From: Nocardia cyriacigeorgica | GTDB lineage: Bacteria > Actinomycetota > Actinomycetes > Mycobacteriales > Mycobacteriaceae | DNA: 64,000 nt | Direction of reading: 5' to 3' | Assembly: GCF_010868145.1 (NCBI RefSeq) | Contig: NZ_JAAGUY010000008.1 | Coordinates: 62,001-126,000, forward strand | Shown: positions 56,433 through 64,000 of the stretch, in pieces | Position numbering within the stretch: position 1 is the stretch's first letter | Layout: every line of letters begins with the position of its first letter | The notes under the pieces: generated by a model | Database searches by the model: none | Seen by the model: only the letters and a program-made list of their open reading frames with translations | What the model was told of the DNA's origin: nothing | Position numbers and translations under genes: made by a program

Positions 56433-58075
56433 TGCAGATGAACCGCCGTGGCGGCGCGGCGCAGCTTGCCCGATGACGTCTTCGGCAGGGCGCCGGGGCC
56501 GAGCACCGCGACCGTGCGTGGGCGCACGCCCACCTCGGAGAACACCGCGTGCACGATCTCGCGTTCGATACGTTTGACCTCCTCCGGATTGTGGTGGTCG
56601 TTGCTCTCCACCACCACCGCGAAACTCTCCCGTTTCTGGCCCGCGTCCAACCGCACCGCGACCGCATTGCCGGGGCGCACACCGGTCACGCGCATGGCGG
56701 CCCGCTCGATATCGGTGGGGAAAATATTGCGGCCGCCCATGATGATGACGTCCTTGATCCGCCCGCAGACCACGATCATGCCCTCATCGGTGAAGTATCC
56801 GATATCCCCGGTGTCGAGCCAGCCATCGTCATCCTGCGCCGAACGGAATCCCTCGACGGTCACATAGCCGGAAGTGACGGCGGGGCCGCGCAATTCGATC
56901 ACACCCACCGACCGGGTCGGCAGCGGCTGACGTTCGGCGTCGACGATGCGGCCTTCCAGATCGTCGACCAGATAGCCGAGCGTCGGCAGCCTGCGGATAT
57001 TGCCGTGATGGGAGCCCTGGTCGTGCACCGGGACAGCCTTGCCGAGCGCCTCGAGCAGATCGGCGTCGACGATATCGAGCACCTGTCCGTGTCCGGGATC
57101 GGGAATGGACACCGCGAGCGTCGTCTCGGCCATGCCGTAGACGGGTGTCAGCGCCATCGGGTTGAGCCCGAAGCGTTGTCCGGCCACGGCCAATTTGTCC
57201 ATGGTGTCCGGATCGACCGGTTCGGCACCGTTCCACATGTAGCGGACGCAGCTCAAATCCAGGTTCGACCCTTCGGCCTGGTCGAGGCGACGGGCCAGCA
57301 GCGAGTACGCGAAATTCGGTGCCGCGGTGACGGTGCCGCGATAACGGTCGATCAGCTCGGCCCACAGGATCGGCCGCTGCAGGAAATCGATCGGCGTCAC
57401 GCAGACCACCTCGGCGCCGAATTGCATCGGGACGCTGAGGAATCCGACCATGCCCATATCGTGGAACAGCGGCAGCCAGCTGACCATCACATCATTGTCG
57501 AGCTGGAACTTCACCCGGTTGAACATGGCGTAGGCGTTGACGAAGAAGTTCTCATGGGTGATCCGCACCGCCTTGGGCGATCCGGTGGAACCCGAAGTCA
57601 GTTGTTGTAGTGCGATATCGGCTTCACCGGTCGGCAGCGGATCGGTATCGGCGCCCTCGCGCAGCTGGTCGATCCGCACCACGGCGATGCCGCGTTCCCG
57701 CAGTAACGGCTCGGCGGCCTCGAACGGTGCGCCGAGGATCACCGCCCGCGCCTCGATCATGCCGAGCACTGTCTCGGTATCGCGCGCCCACACCGCGAGA
57801 TCGGTGCGCGGCGTCGGCTGATGCAGCATGGTGATCGATGCGCCGCGCATCCATACGCCCTGACACGCGGGCGCGATATCGACCGGCATCCCGGCCAGCA
57901 CGCCGACCGCGTCGCCGTGCCCGATTCCGGCCGCGGCCAGGCCGCCCGCCATGCGCCGCGCGATCTGATGGATCTCGCCCCACGTCTGCCGCAGCGGTGC
58001 ATCCGGTTCCCCGGTCACCAGCCCGCGCGTGGTCTCGCGCGCCGTCGCGTACATCTCCTCGGTGAACCTGCTCAA
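56429..58075 (-). CDS. pks16: Fatty-acyl-AMP/CoA ligase of the Pks16 type
   Basis: 548 aa from TTG 58075, chosen because GAGGAG lies eight bases upstream; another TTG at 58096 is possible. Adenylate-forming motifs: [18 protein letters not shown] (A3), [32 protein letters not shown] (A5), [10 protein letters not shown] (A7), then [12 protein letters not shown] and a C-terminal [11 protein letters not shown] with the A10 Lys. It activates fatty acids for lipid synthesis. The gene next to pth in M. tuberculosis is pks16, which fits in type and place. Confidence 0.9.
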   Translation of the reverse strand: MSRFTEEMYATARETTRGLVTGEPDAPLRQTWGEIHQIARRMAGGLAAAGIGHGDAVGVLAGMPVDIAPACQGVWMRGASITMLHQPTPRTDLAVWARDTETVLGMIEARAVILGAPFEAAEPLLRERGIAVVRIDQLREGADTDPLPTGEADIALQQLTSGSTGSPKAVRITHENFFVNAYAMFNRVKFQLDNDVMVSWLPLFHDMGMVGFLSVPMQFGAEVVCVTPIDFLQRPILWAELIDRYRGTVTAAPNFAYSLLARRLDQAEGSNLDLSCVRYMWNGAEPVDPDTMDKLAVAGQRFGLNPMALTPVYGMAETTLAVSIPDPGHGQVLDIVDADLLEALGKAVPVHDQGSHHGNIRRLPTLGYLVDDLEGRIVDAERQPLPTRSVGVIELRGPAVTSGYVTVEGFRSAQDDDGWLDTGDIGYFTDEGMIVVCGRIKDVIIMGGRNIFPTDIERAAMRVTGVRPGNAVAVRLDAGQKRESFAVVVESNDHHNPEEVKRIEREIVHAVFSEVGVRPRTVAVLGPGALPKTSSGKLRRAATAVHLH

Positions 58076-58462
58076 CGCCCGCTCCTCACCGGCCAACCGG
58101 CCGCCAACCGACCTGCACTCAACTATCCCGCTAACCGAGCCCTGCGTTAACCCCCTCCGTGTGTGCGCTGGTCAGCGCCACATTCCCGCATGAAGAGAAG
58201 GGTGCGTGGGCGGGGTCGATCGACGGCCGCCCCGAACCCGCGTGCCGAATCCCCGCCGCACCGCATCCGCCCGTCCCGCGGCATCGCCGCCGACCGGCCC
58301 AGGGATAGTAGCCCGCTGCATCGCGGACCGGGCCCGCGCCGTATCGGCGTGGCGCGGACCGAACACGCCGGGAGCGTCGGGCACATCGCTCGAGGGCACG
58401 TGAAAACCCTTGGGGTCGTGCCGGTATGCGTGGTGTGGGCCGGGCGCGCCGTGGTTCGGCGA
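58076..58462. other. Gene-free stretch between rnz and the acyl-AMP ligase
   Basis: About 390 bp without a convincing gene. The ORFs here have poor codon bias (Arg/Pro-rich on both strands). The promoter of the acyl-AMP ligase should lie here. No repeat or strong hairpin seen. Confidence 0.5.
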
Positions 58463-59380
58463 TCAGCGGCGTGGCGGCAGCGGGATGCGGGCCAGGTCGG
58501 CGGCGATGACGATATCTCCGTTGAAAACCTTTGCGGCCTCGGCGAAGTGTTCGTCCAGGGTGCGATATCGCTGGGAGAAATGAGTCAGCACCAGCGTGCG
58601 CACACCCGCCTCGGCCGCGACCCGCGCGGCCTGGCCTGCGGTGAGATGGCCGTGCTCCTCGGCCAGGTGTGCGTCCGCGTCCAGGAATGTCGCCTCGATG
58701 ACCAGCATGTCCACCCCGGCCGCGAGTTCGTACACCCCCGGGCACAGCCGGGTGTCCATGACGAACGCGAAGCTCTGTCCGGGACGGCGGGAGCTCACCT
58801 CGTCGAGGGTGACAGTGCGGCCGTGCCAATCGACCCTGCCGTCGCGTTGTAATCTGCCGACCGCCGGGCCGTGCAGGCCAAGCGCTTCGAGCCGTTCCGG
58901 CCGGATGCGGTGGCCGTCGGGTTCGGTGATCCGGTAGCCGAACGCCTCCACCGGATGGGACAGCTGGACCGCGCTCAACTGGAACGGTGCGCCATGGGCC
59001 GTGAGCGGACCCGGTTCGGTGATCGGATGCCTGCGCAGTTCGATGGTGCGGTAGTAGGCGCTGGCATCGCACAGTCGCTCGAAGTACTGCTCACCGGAGG
59101 CGGGGTAGTAGCTGTCGATCGGTTGCGGGACCTGGTCCAGGTTGATCCGCTGCACCACTCCCGCCAGTCCGAGACAGTGGTCGCCGTGGAAATGGGTGAT
59201 CGCGATCCGGGTCAGGTCGGTGACCGAGACGCCGGCATGGATCATCTGCCGCTGGGTGCCCTCACCCGGATCGAACAGGATGCCTTCGGCGCCCCACCGC
59301 AGCAGATATCCGTTGTGGTTGCGCTGTTTGGTCGGCACCTGGCTCGCGGTGCCGAGAACGATCAGTTCGCGCTGGGACAT
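58463..59380 (-). CDS. rnz: Ribonuclease Z
   Basis: 305 aa from ATG 59380. [11 protein letters not shown] gives the HxHxDH zinc motif (His63, His65, Asp67, His68). [10 protein letters not shown] precedes it, and [16 protein letters not shown] and VLTHFSQRY hold the further metal residues. It cuts the 3' trailer from tRNA precursors. Length is normal. A longer ORF reaching 60028 overlaps egtE and is rejected. It lies 16 bp downstream of egtE. Confidence 0.95.
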   Translation of the reverse strand: MSQRELIVLGTASQVPTKQRNHNGYLLRWGAEGILFDPGEGTQRQMIHAGVSVTDLTRIAITHFHGDHCLGLAGVVQRINLDQVPQPIDSYYPASGEQYFERLCDASAYYRTIELRRHPITEPGPLTAHGAPFQLSAVQLSHPVEAFGYRITEPDGHRIRPERLEALGLHGPAVGRLQRDGRVDWHGRTVTLDEVSSRRPGQSFAFVMDTRLCPGVYELAAGVDMLVIEATFLDADAHLAEEHGHLTAGQAARVAAEAGVRTLVLTHFSQRYRTLDEHFAEAAKVFNGDIVIAADLARIPLPPRR

Positions 59381-59396
59381 CGACCCGCGCCGCCCG

Positions 59397-60569
59397 TCAG
59401 AGTCCCGCGACAGCGGTGAGGAAACGATCCAGCTCGTCGAAATCGACGAAGCAGTGCGGCGAGGCCCGCACCACCGCATCGAGCGCGCGCCCGGACATAT
59501 CCAGCAGCGTGGAACTGCGATGGCTGACGGTGACGGTGATGTCCTGTGCGGCAAGCCGATCACGCACCCGCACCGGCGCAACGGCGTCGAGGGTGAACGA
59601 GACGATGCCACTGTGCCGCAGGCCGAGATCGCGGACGGTGACCCCGGGGATCTCGGACAGTCCCTTGCGCAGGTATTCGGCCCTGGCGGCGATCGCGGCA
59701 TACACCTCGTCGGGACCGAGCTCGAGCAGGTAGTCGACGGCGGCGCCGAGGCCGAGGCGGGCGGCCACATCGTGTTCCCAGAACTCGAATCGGCTCGCAT
59801 CGGGGGCCAGTCGGTAATCATCCGGTGCGGTCCACTCCGCGCTGTGCAGATCCAGCCGCCCGGGCTCCATCGCCGCGGCCAATTCTGGACGCATGTACAG
59901 GAACCCGGTGCCGCGCGGACCGCGCAGCCATTTACGTCCGGTCGCCGACAGTGCGTCCACGCCGAGTTCGGCGACGTCGAGCGGGATCTGTCCGGCGGAC
60001 TGGCAGGCGTCGAGCAGCACCAGCGCACCGGCTCGGTGCGCGATCCTGGTGGCCTCCGCGGCCGGGTTCACGAGGCCGCCATTGGTCGGCGCGTGCAGCA
60101 GCGATACCAGCTTCACCCGGTCGTCGACGAGGTCGGCGAAGGCGTCGAGGTCGAGTTGGCCGGTGGCATCGCTCGGGATGGGCTCGACCGTTGCCCCCGT
60201 CGCGCGGGCGCGCTGCAATGCGGCGATGGCATTGCTGGCGTAGTCCGAGCCGGAGATGAGGATGCGGTCACCGGGGCCGAGGGGCACCGAATAGAAGAAG
60301 TCGGCCCAGGATCTGGTGGCGCTGTCGCTGAGCGCGATGCTTGCCGGTGTGGCGTTGATGAGCGTGGCGATCGACTGCTTGACCGCGGCCAGGTCGTCGA
60401 GCCGTTCATTGGCCGCGCGGTAGCCGCCGACCTCGGCTTCCCGCCGTAGATGCGCTGTCGCCGTCTCGGTGACGACCCGCGGCGGCAGCGAGGAACCCGC
60501 GCTGTCGAGGAAAACCAGACCGTTTCCGACACCGGCGGTGTCCTCGCGTATGCGCTGCTCATTCAGCAT
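59397..60569 (-). CDS. egtE: Ergothioneine synthesis C-S lyase (class V aminotransferase fold)
   Basis: 390 aa. PLP fold type I, class [51 protein letters not shown] (D-x-x-Q) and [19 protein letters not shown] with the PLP lysine. The C-terminal domain has [20 protein letters not shown]. The sequence alone also fits other cysteine desulfurase-like enzymes. Divergence from egtA with only 185 bp between them points to EgtE, which cleaves hercynylcysteine sulfoxide to ergothioneine. Confidence 0.85.
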   Translation of the reverse strand: MLNEQRIREDTAGVGNGLVFLDSAGSSLPPRVVTETATAHLRREAEVGGYRAANERLDDLAAVKQSIATLINATPASIALSDSATRSWADFFYSVPLGPGDRILISGSDYASNAIAALQRARATGATVEPIPSDATGQLDLDAFADLVDDRVKLVSLLHAPTNGGLVNPAAEATRIAHRAGALVLLDACQSAGQIPLDVAELGVDALSATGRKWLRGPRGTGFLYMRPELAAAMEPGRLDLHSAEWTAPDDYRLAPDASRFEFWEHDVAARLGLGAAVDYLLELGPDEVYAAIAARAEYLRKGLSEIPGVTVRDLGLRHSGIVSFTLDAVAPVRVRDRLAAQDITVTVSHRSSTLLDMSGRALDAVVRASPHCFVDFDELDRFLTAVAGL

Positions 60570-60754
60570 GCAGACGACGATATCCGGTCGAGCGATCTGC
60601 GCGCTCGCCGATTACTTGTCGGTATCCGTCGCTACCCTGGAATCCACCGACGACGACGCCGGCACATGAACTCGCCATATCGCAGCACCGAATATCCCGA
60701 CGATCCCCTCGCGACACAGATCCACCGCGCACTGGAACCACCTGGAGGTCGAGC

Positions 60755-62065
60755 ATGGCGGTCACACTCGAGCGCAGGCAGGCACGGCAGATTGCCACGG
60801 ATCGGGAACTGTCCTCCCGCGCGGCGGCCGAAGCCTATGTCGGCGGGGTCTGCTTCAAGCTGGGTCCGCCGGGGTTGATCGGCGCCGAACTCGAATGGCT
60901 CACCACTCACGGTGAGTGTCCGGCGTCAGGCCCGACGGCCGCCCCGCGTCCGCCCATCGACCTGCTCGCGGATGCCCTCGGACCGTACGCACCACGGTCC
61001 ATTGCCCCTGATTCGCCCGCACTCGCGCTCCCGGGCGGTAGCCGGGTCACCATCGAACCCGGTGGTCAGCTCGAACTCTCCAGCGCGCCCTTCGCCTCCG
61101 CCGCCCAGCTCGGCGAACAGCTCTCCGCCGATGCGCGCATGCTGCGCAGCCTCCTCGAATCCCAGTGCCTCGGCATCGTTTCCGCGGCCGCCGACGCCGA
61201 CCGCCGTGCCCGCCGCGTTCTGCGGCTACCCCGTTATCAGGCCATGGAGCGCTACCTCGCAGGCATCGGCCCGTTCGGCAAACTCATGATGTGCAATACC
61301 GCGGCGACGCAGGTCAGCGTCGATGCGGGCGCCGACCGCGCCGAGGTCGGTGCGCGCTGGACCGCGCTGTACACGATCGGTCCCGCGCTACTGGCCGCCT
61401 TCGCCTGCTCACCGGAACTGCGCGGCGCGCCAGCCGGGGAGTGGGCCTCCCAGCGCATGCGGACCTGGCTACGGCTCGACCACTCCCGTACCCGGCCGCC
61501 GGTCGAGGACTGGGCCGACCCGATCACCGGGTACGCCCGCTGGGCGCTGGATGCGCCGCTGCTGTGTGTGCGATCCGGCGAGCCCGGCGCGAACGGCGGC
61601 AACGACTGCTCATGGGCCGCCCCACCCGGCGCGACCTTCGCCGACTGGATGTCCGGTGCGTTGGACGATGAGATCGGCCGCCGCCCCGACCGCAGCGACC
61701 TCGACTATCACCTCACCACGATGTTCCCGCCCGTCCGCCCCTCTGGGCACCTCGAGGTCCGCTACCTCGACGCGCAGCCGGGCGCGAGCTGGACGGTCCC
61801 GATCGATGTCATCGATGCCCTGATGTCCTCCCCGGCCGCCGTGGCCGAGGCGACGTCGATCGCTGGGTCCACCGCGGGCCAGTGGCTCGACGCCGCCCGC
61901 TGTGGACTGGTCGACCCCGCGATCCGCACTGCCGCCGTCGACCTGCTGGAAGCGGCCGCCGCCCGTGCGGCCACACCCGCCGCGGCCGACGACATCGGCG
62001 CGGCGGCCCGTCGGTGCCGCGGTGCTCGCCCACCCGGCAGGAACCACGCCGGAGGTGAGTCGTGA
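60755..62065 (+). CDS. egtA: Glutamate-cysteine ligase EgtA
   Basis: 436 aa, ATG 60755. GPPGLIGAELEWLT, PGGSRVTIEPGGQLELSSAP (substrate/ATP site), RYQAMERYLAGIGPFGKLMM with MCNTAATQVSVDAG, and FPPVRPSGHLEVRYLDAQPG mark the GCS2-type ligase. It makes gamma-glutamylcysteine, the sulfur donor used by EgtB. First gene of the egtA-egtB-egtC run. Confidence 0.93.
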   Translation: MAVTLERRQARQIATDRELSSRAAAEAYVGGVCFKLGPPGLIGAELEWLTTHGECPASGPTAAPRPPIDLLADALGPYAPRSIAPDSPALALPGGSRVTIEPGGQLELSSAPFASAAQLGEQLSADARMLRSLLESQCLGIVSAAADADRRARRVLRLPRYQAMERYLAGIGPFGKLMMCNTAATQVSVDAGADRAEVGARWTALYTIGPALLAAFACSPELRGAPAGEWASQRMRTWLRLDHSRTRPPVEDWADPITGYARWALDAPLLCVRSGEPGANGGNDCSWAAPPGATFADWMSGALDDEIGRRPDRSDLDYHLTTMFPPVRPSGHLEVRYLDAQPGASWTVPIDVIDALMSSPAAVAEATSIAGSTAGQWLDAARCGLVDPAIRTAAVDLLEAAAARAATPAAADDIGAAARRCRGARPPGRNHAGGES

Positions 62066-62131
62066 GAGGCCGAACCCCGCCGACCAGCCCGACCTCCTCG
62101 CAACGACCCCCGAACGACCCGGAGTTGCCTC

Positions 62132-63475
62132 GTGACCGTCCACTTGCCCGCTGACGACACCAACGACACCGAACAGCTGCGCGCGCACATCGCCGAAACG
62201 CTGTCGCGGGCACGATCACGCAGTGCCGCACTGACCGACTGCCTTGACGAGGCCGAACTCGTCGCGCAGCATTCGCGCCTGATGAGCCCGCTGGTGTGGG
62301 ATCTGGCGCATATCGGCAATCAGGAAGAGCTGTGGCTGGTGCGTGATGTCGGTGGGCGGGAACCGGTGCGTGCCGATATCGACGAGCTCTACGACGCGTT
62401 CAAACATGCCAGGGCGAACCGGCCCGCGCTGCCGCTGCTGAACCCCGGCCAGGCCCGCGACTATGTCGGCACTGTCCGCGACAAGGTGTGGGACGTGTTG
62501 GACCGCAGTTCCTTGCGTGGTGCGCCGCTGGTGGACGGCGGGTTCGCGTTCGGCATGATCGCCCAGCACGAACAGCAGCACGACGAGACCATGCTGGCCA
62601 CCCACCAGTTGCGCGCGGGTGCGGCGGTATTGTCCGCACCTGCTGCGCCGACCGGCACCGCATCGGTCACCGGCGAAGCGATCATCCCGGCGGGCCAATT
62701 CATGATGGGCACGTCCACCGACCCGTGGGCGCTGGACAACGAACGGCCCGCGCATCCGGTGCATGTGCCCGGTTTCGCCATCGACGCCGCGCCCGTCACC
62801 AACGAGCAATACCTGGCCTTCCTCGCCGACGGTGGTTACGAGCGCCCGGAACTGTGGTCCGGGCGTGGGTGGGCACATCGCGTCGAGGCCGGTCTGGTCG
62901 CACCGCAGTTCTGGGAGCGGGATCCGGCCGGTCAGTGGTGGCGGCGGGTCTTCGGCGTGATGACGCCGCTGCGGCCGCATCAGCCCGTAGTGCATGTGTG
63001 CTGGTTCGAGGCCGAGGCTTACGCGCGCTGGGCGGGTAAACGTCTGCCCACCGAGGCCGAATGGGAGAAGGCGGCCCGCCACGATCCCGAGACCGATCGG
63101 TCGCGGCGATACCCGTGGGGCGATTCCGACGCCGATGCGGCCCACGCGAATCTCGGCCAGCGCCATCTGGAACCGGCCGAAGTCGGCGCCTATCCGTCGG
63201 GTGCATCGCCGAGCGGTGTGCACCAGCTCATCGGCGATGTCTGGGAATGGACCGCCTCCGGTTTCGAGGCCTACCCGGGCTTCCGAGCCTTCCCTTACCG
63301 CGAGTACTCGGAGGTGTTCTTCGGTGGCGACTACCGCGTCCTGCGAGGCGGTTCGTTCGGCACCGATCCGGTCGCCTGCCGTGGCACCTTCCGCAACTGG
63401 GACCATCCGATTCGACGGCAGATCTTCGCCGGCTTCCGGTTGGCCCGGGATCTGAAGCCGGGGGAGGCCGCGTGA
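62132..63475 (+). CDS. egtB: Hercynine oxygenase / sulfoxide synthase EgtB
   Basis: 447 aa, GTG with GGAG eight bases upstream. An N-terminal DinB-like domain carries the iron ligands His60 (DLAHIGNQEEL) and His146/His150 (QHEQQHDET, HX3HXE). The C-terminal FGE-sulfatase fold has IIPAGQFMMGTSTDPWALDN, RLPTEAEWEKAARHDP and GDVWEWTASGF. It joins gamma-glutamylcysteine to hercynine using O2. Overlaps the next short ORF by GTGA. Confidence 0.96.
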   Translation: MTVHLPADDTNDTEQLRAHIAETLSRARSRSAALTDCLDEAELVAQHSRLMSPLVWDLAHIGNQEELWLVRDVGGREPVRADIDELYDAFKHARANRPALPLLNPGQARDYVGTVRDKVWDVLDRSSLRGAPLVDGGFAFGMIAQHEQQHDETMLATHQLRAGAAVLSAPAAPTGTASVTGEAIIPAGQFMMGTSTDPWALDNERPAHPVHVPGFAIDAAPVTNEQYLAFLADGGYERPELWSGRGWAHRVEAGLVAPQFWERDPAGQWWRRVFGVMTPLRPHQPVVHVCWFEAEAYARWAGKRLPTEAEWEKAARHDPETDRSRRYPWGDSDADAAHANLGQRHLEPAEVGAYPSGASPSGVHQLIGDVWEWTASGFEAYPGFRAFPYREYSEVFFGGDYRVLRGGSFGTDPVACRGTFRNWDHPIRRQIFAGFRLARDLKPGEAA

Positions 63476-63669
63476 TCGGCGGCGCAGGCGATCTGCCAAC
63501 GCCTGGTGTGCTCGCGCTGCGCGCCGAGGCATGGGCCGCACGGGACGTGCGTGGCGGCCCCACGATCACAACCGACGGGTTCGGTGTCGCGTGGTGGCGT
63601 CCACCCGCCGATGGCGCTGGCCCGGTTCTGGTGAGCGGCCAAGTGCCCGGGAGTGGCGCCCATGTGTAG
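63472..63669 (+). pseudogene. Truncated duplicate of egtC
   Basis: 65-codon ORF with GTG 63472, GGGGAGG upstream and GTGA overlap with egtB. Residues 13-52 match residues 21-60 of the following egtC at 30 of 40 positions: LRAEAWAARDVRGG against LRTQAWAPRDMRGG, and DGFGVAWWRPPADG against DGFGAAWWRPPADG. The duplicate lacks MCRHLAYVGPP, and so the nucleophile Cys2, and ends after SGQVPGSGAHV. It is presumably inactive, though it may be translated in line with egtB and egtC. Confidence 0.75.
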
Positions 63670-64000
63670 ACATCTGGCCTACGTAGGCCCACCGGTTCCG
63701 GTCGGCGACCTTTTCACCCGCGGTGTGCACGCCCTGCGCACTCAGGCATGGGCCCCACGAGACATGCGGGGTGGCGGCACGATCAACGCCGACGGGTTCG
63801 GAGCCGCCTGGTGGCGTCCGCCCGCCGACGGCACCGGTCCGGCTCGTGCGAGCCGCTATCGCAATGCCGCACCGATCTGGACCGATCCGGCGGTAGAGGA
63901 GGTGCTGCCGCAGATCGAATCGCGGGCAGTGCTAGCCGCCATCCGGTCGGCGACCGTTGGGATGCCGGTGGAGAGGTCGGCCTGCGCCCCGTTCATCGAT
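63662..64000 (+). CDS. egtC: Gamma-glutamyl-hercynylcysteine sulfoxide hydrolase EgtC (cut by the window end)
   Basis: At least 113 aa, running off the right edge. MCRHLAYVGPPVPVGDLFTR has the N-terminal nucleophile Cys2 of class II glutamine amidotransferases, then NADGFGAAWWRPPADG and RYRNAAPIWTD. It removes glutamate from gamma-glutamyl-hercynylcysteine sulfoxide. The ATG lies inside the end of the truncated copy. egtD should be to the right of the window. Confidence 0.9.
   Translation, partial: MCRHLAYVGPPVPVGDLFTRGVHALRTQAWAPRDMRGGGTINADGFGAAWWRPPADGTGPARASRYRNAAPIWTDPAVEEVLPQIESRAVLAAIRSATVGMPVERSACAPFID

Noticed and set aside
58131..59072. Arg-rich minus-strand ORF over the rnz 3' end and gap
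   Set aside because: Codon use and composition are those of a shadow frame.
59381..60028. Longer N-terminus for ribonuclease Z
   Set aside because: It overlaps egtE in another frame; the [10 protein letters not shown] start gives the normal family length.

Overview
The window is high-GC actinobacterial chromosome, most likely Nocardia or a close mycolic-acid-containing relative. Gene order follows the Mycobacterium tuberculosis map in several blocks: tatD-rpfB-ksgA-ispE (Rv1008-Rv1011), the pks16/pth/rplY group (Rv1013-Rv1015c), pmt beside rsmI, metG, the Rv1354c/Rv1355c pair, and an egt cluster for ergothioneine. These blocks carry Nocardia-type insertions such as a secreted lipase between rpfB and ksgA.

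Region 1 (1-19539, minus strand) is the accessory part and the main finding. A WXG100-type protein (17785-19539) is followed, with overlapping stop and start, by one uninterrupted reading frame that runs from 17785 out of the left edge of the window. That is at least 5,928 codons, and its C-terminus is not in the window. I read the frame codon by codon and found no stop. The giant protein starts with a CpnT-like WXG100/glycine-rich module, as in ESX/type VII-secreted polymorphic toxins. It then strings together three Cys-His papain-fold (glutamine-deamidase-like) domains, three GntR-type winged helices, three RsbW-like GHKL ATPase modules, an apparently intact endonuclease/exonuclease/phosphatase (EEP) domain, two PI-kinase-like modules, two DUF1023-like relics and a transporter-like membrane block.

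Region 2 (19661-24774) holds a class C beta-lactamase-like lipoprotein divergent from a TetR regulator with palindromic operators, an L,D-transpeptidase, a small conserved protein, UdgB, a 68-bp tandem repeat and two coupled GyrI-like effector-binding proteins. Region 3 (25029-29827) is a three-gene operon: an unknown protein, a ThiF-nitroreductase fusion (moeY-like) and a GAF-GGDEF-EAL c-di-GMP enzyme. Region 4 (29929-38460) holds a PimC-like mannosyltransferase, an SDR overlapping soxR, arginine deiminase with a GntR repressor, protein O-mannosyltransferase, rsmI, a frameshifted small gene and a PEP-mutase-like enzyme.

Region 5 (38465-47155) is metG preceded by an 80-bp repeat that encodes two overlapping 27-aa leader ORFs, then tatD, rpfB, a secreted lipase, ksgA, a CsoR-box copper operon, and ispE. 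Region 6 (47374-56432) holds an ABC-F ATPase, two Abi-alpha (DUF4393) proteins around a DUF445 membrane protein, an NTF2-like protein, prfC, rplY and pth. Region 7 (56429-64000) holds the pks16-type acyl-AMP ligase, ribonuclease Z, and the ergothioneine genes egtE (divergent), egtA, egtB, a truncated duplicate of egtC, and egtC cut by the window edge. No tRNA, rRNA, IS element or CRISPR array was recognised.
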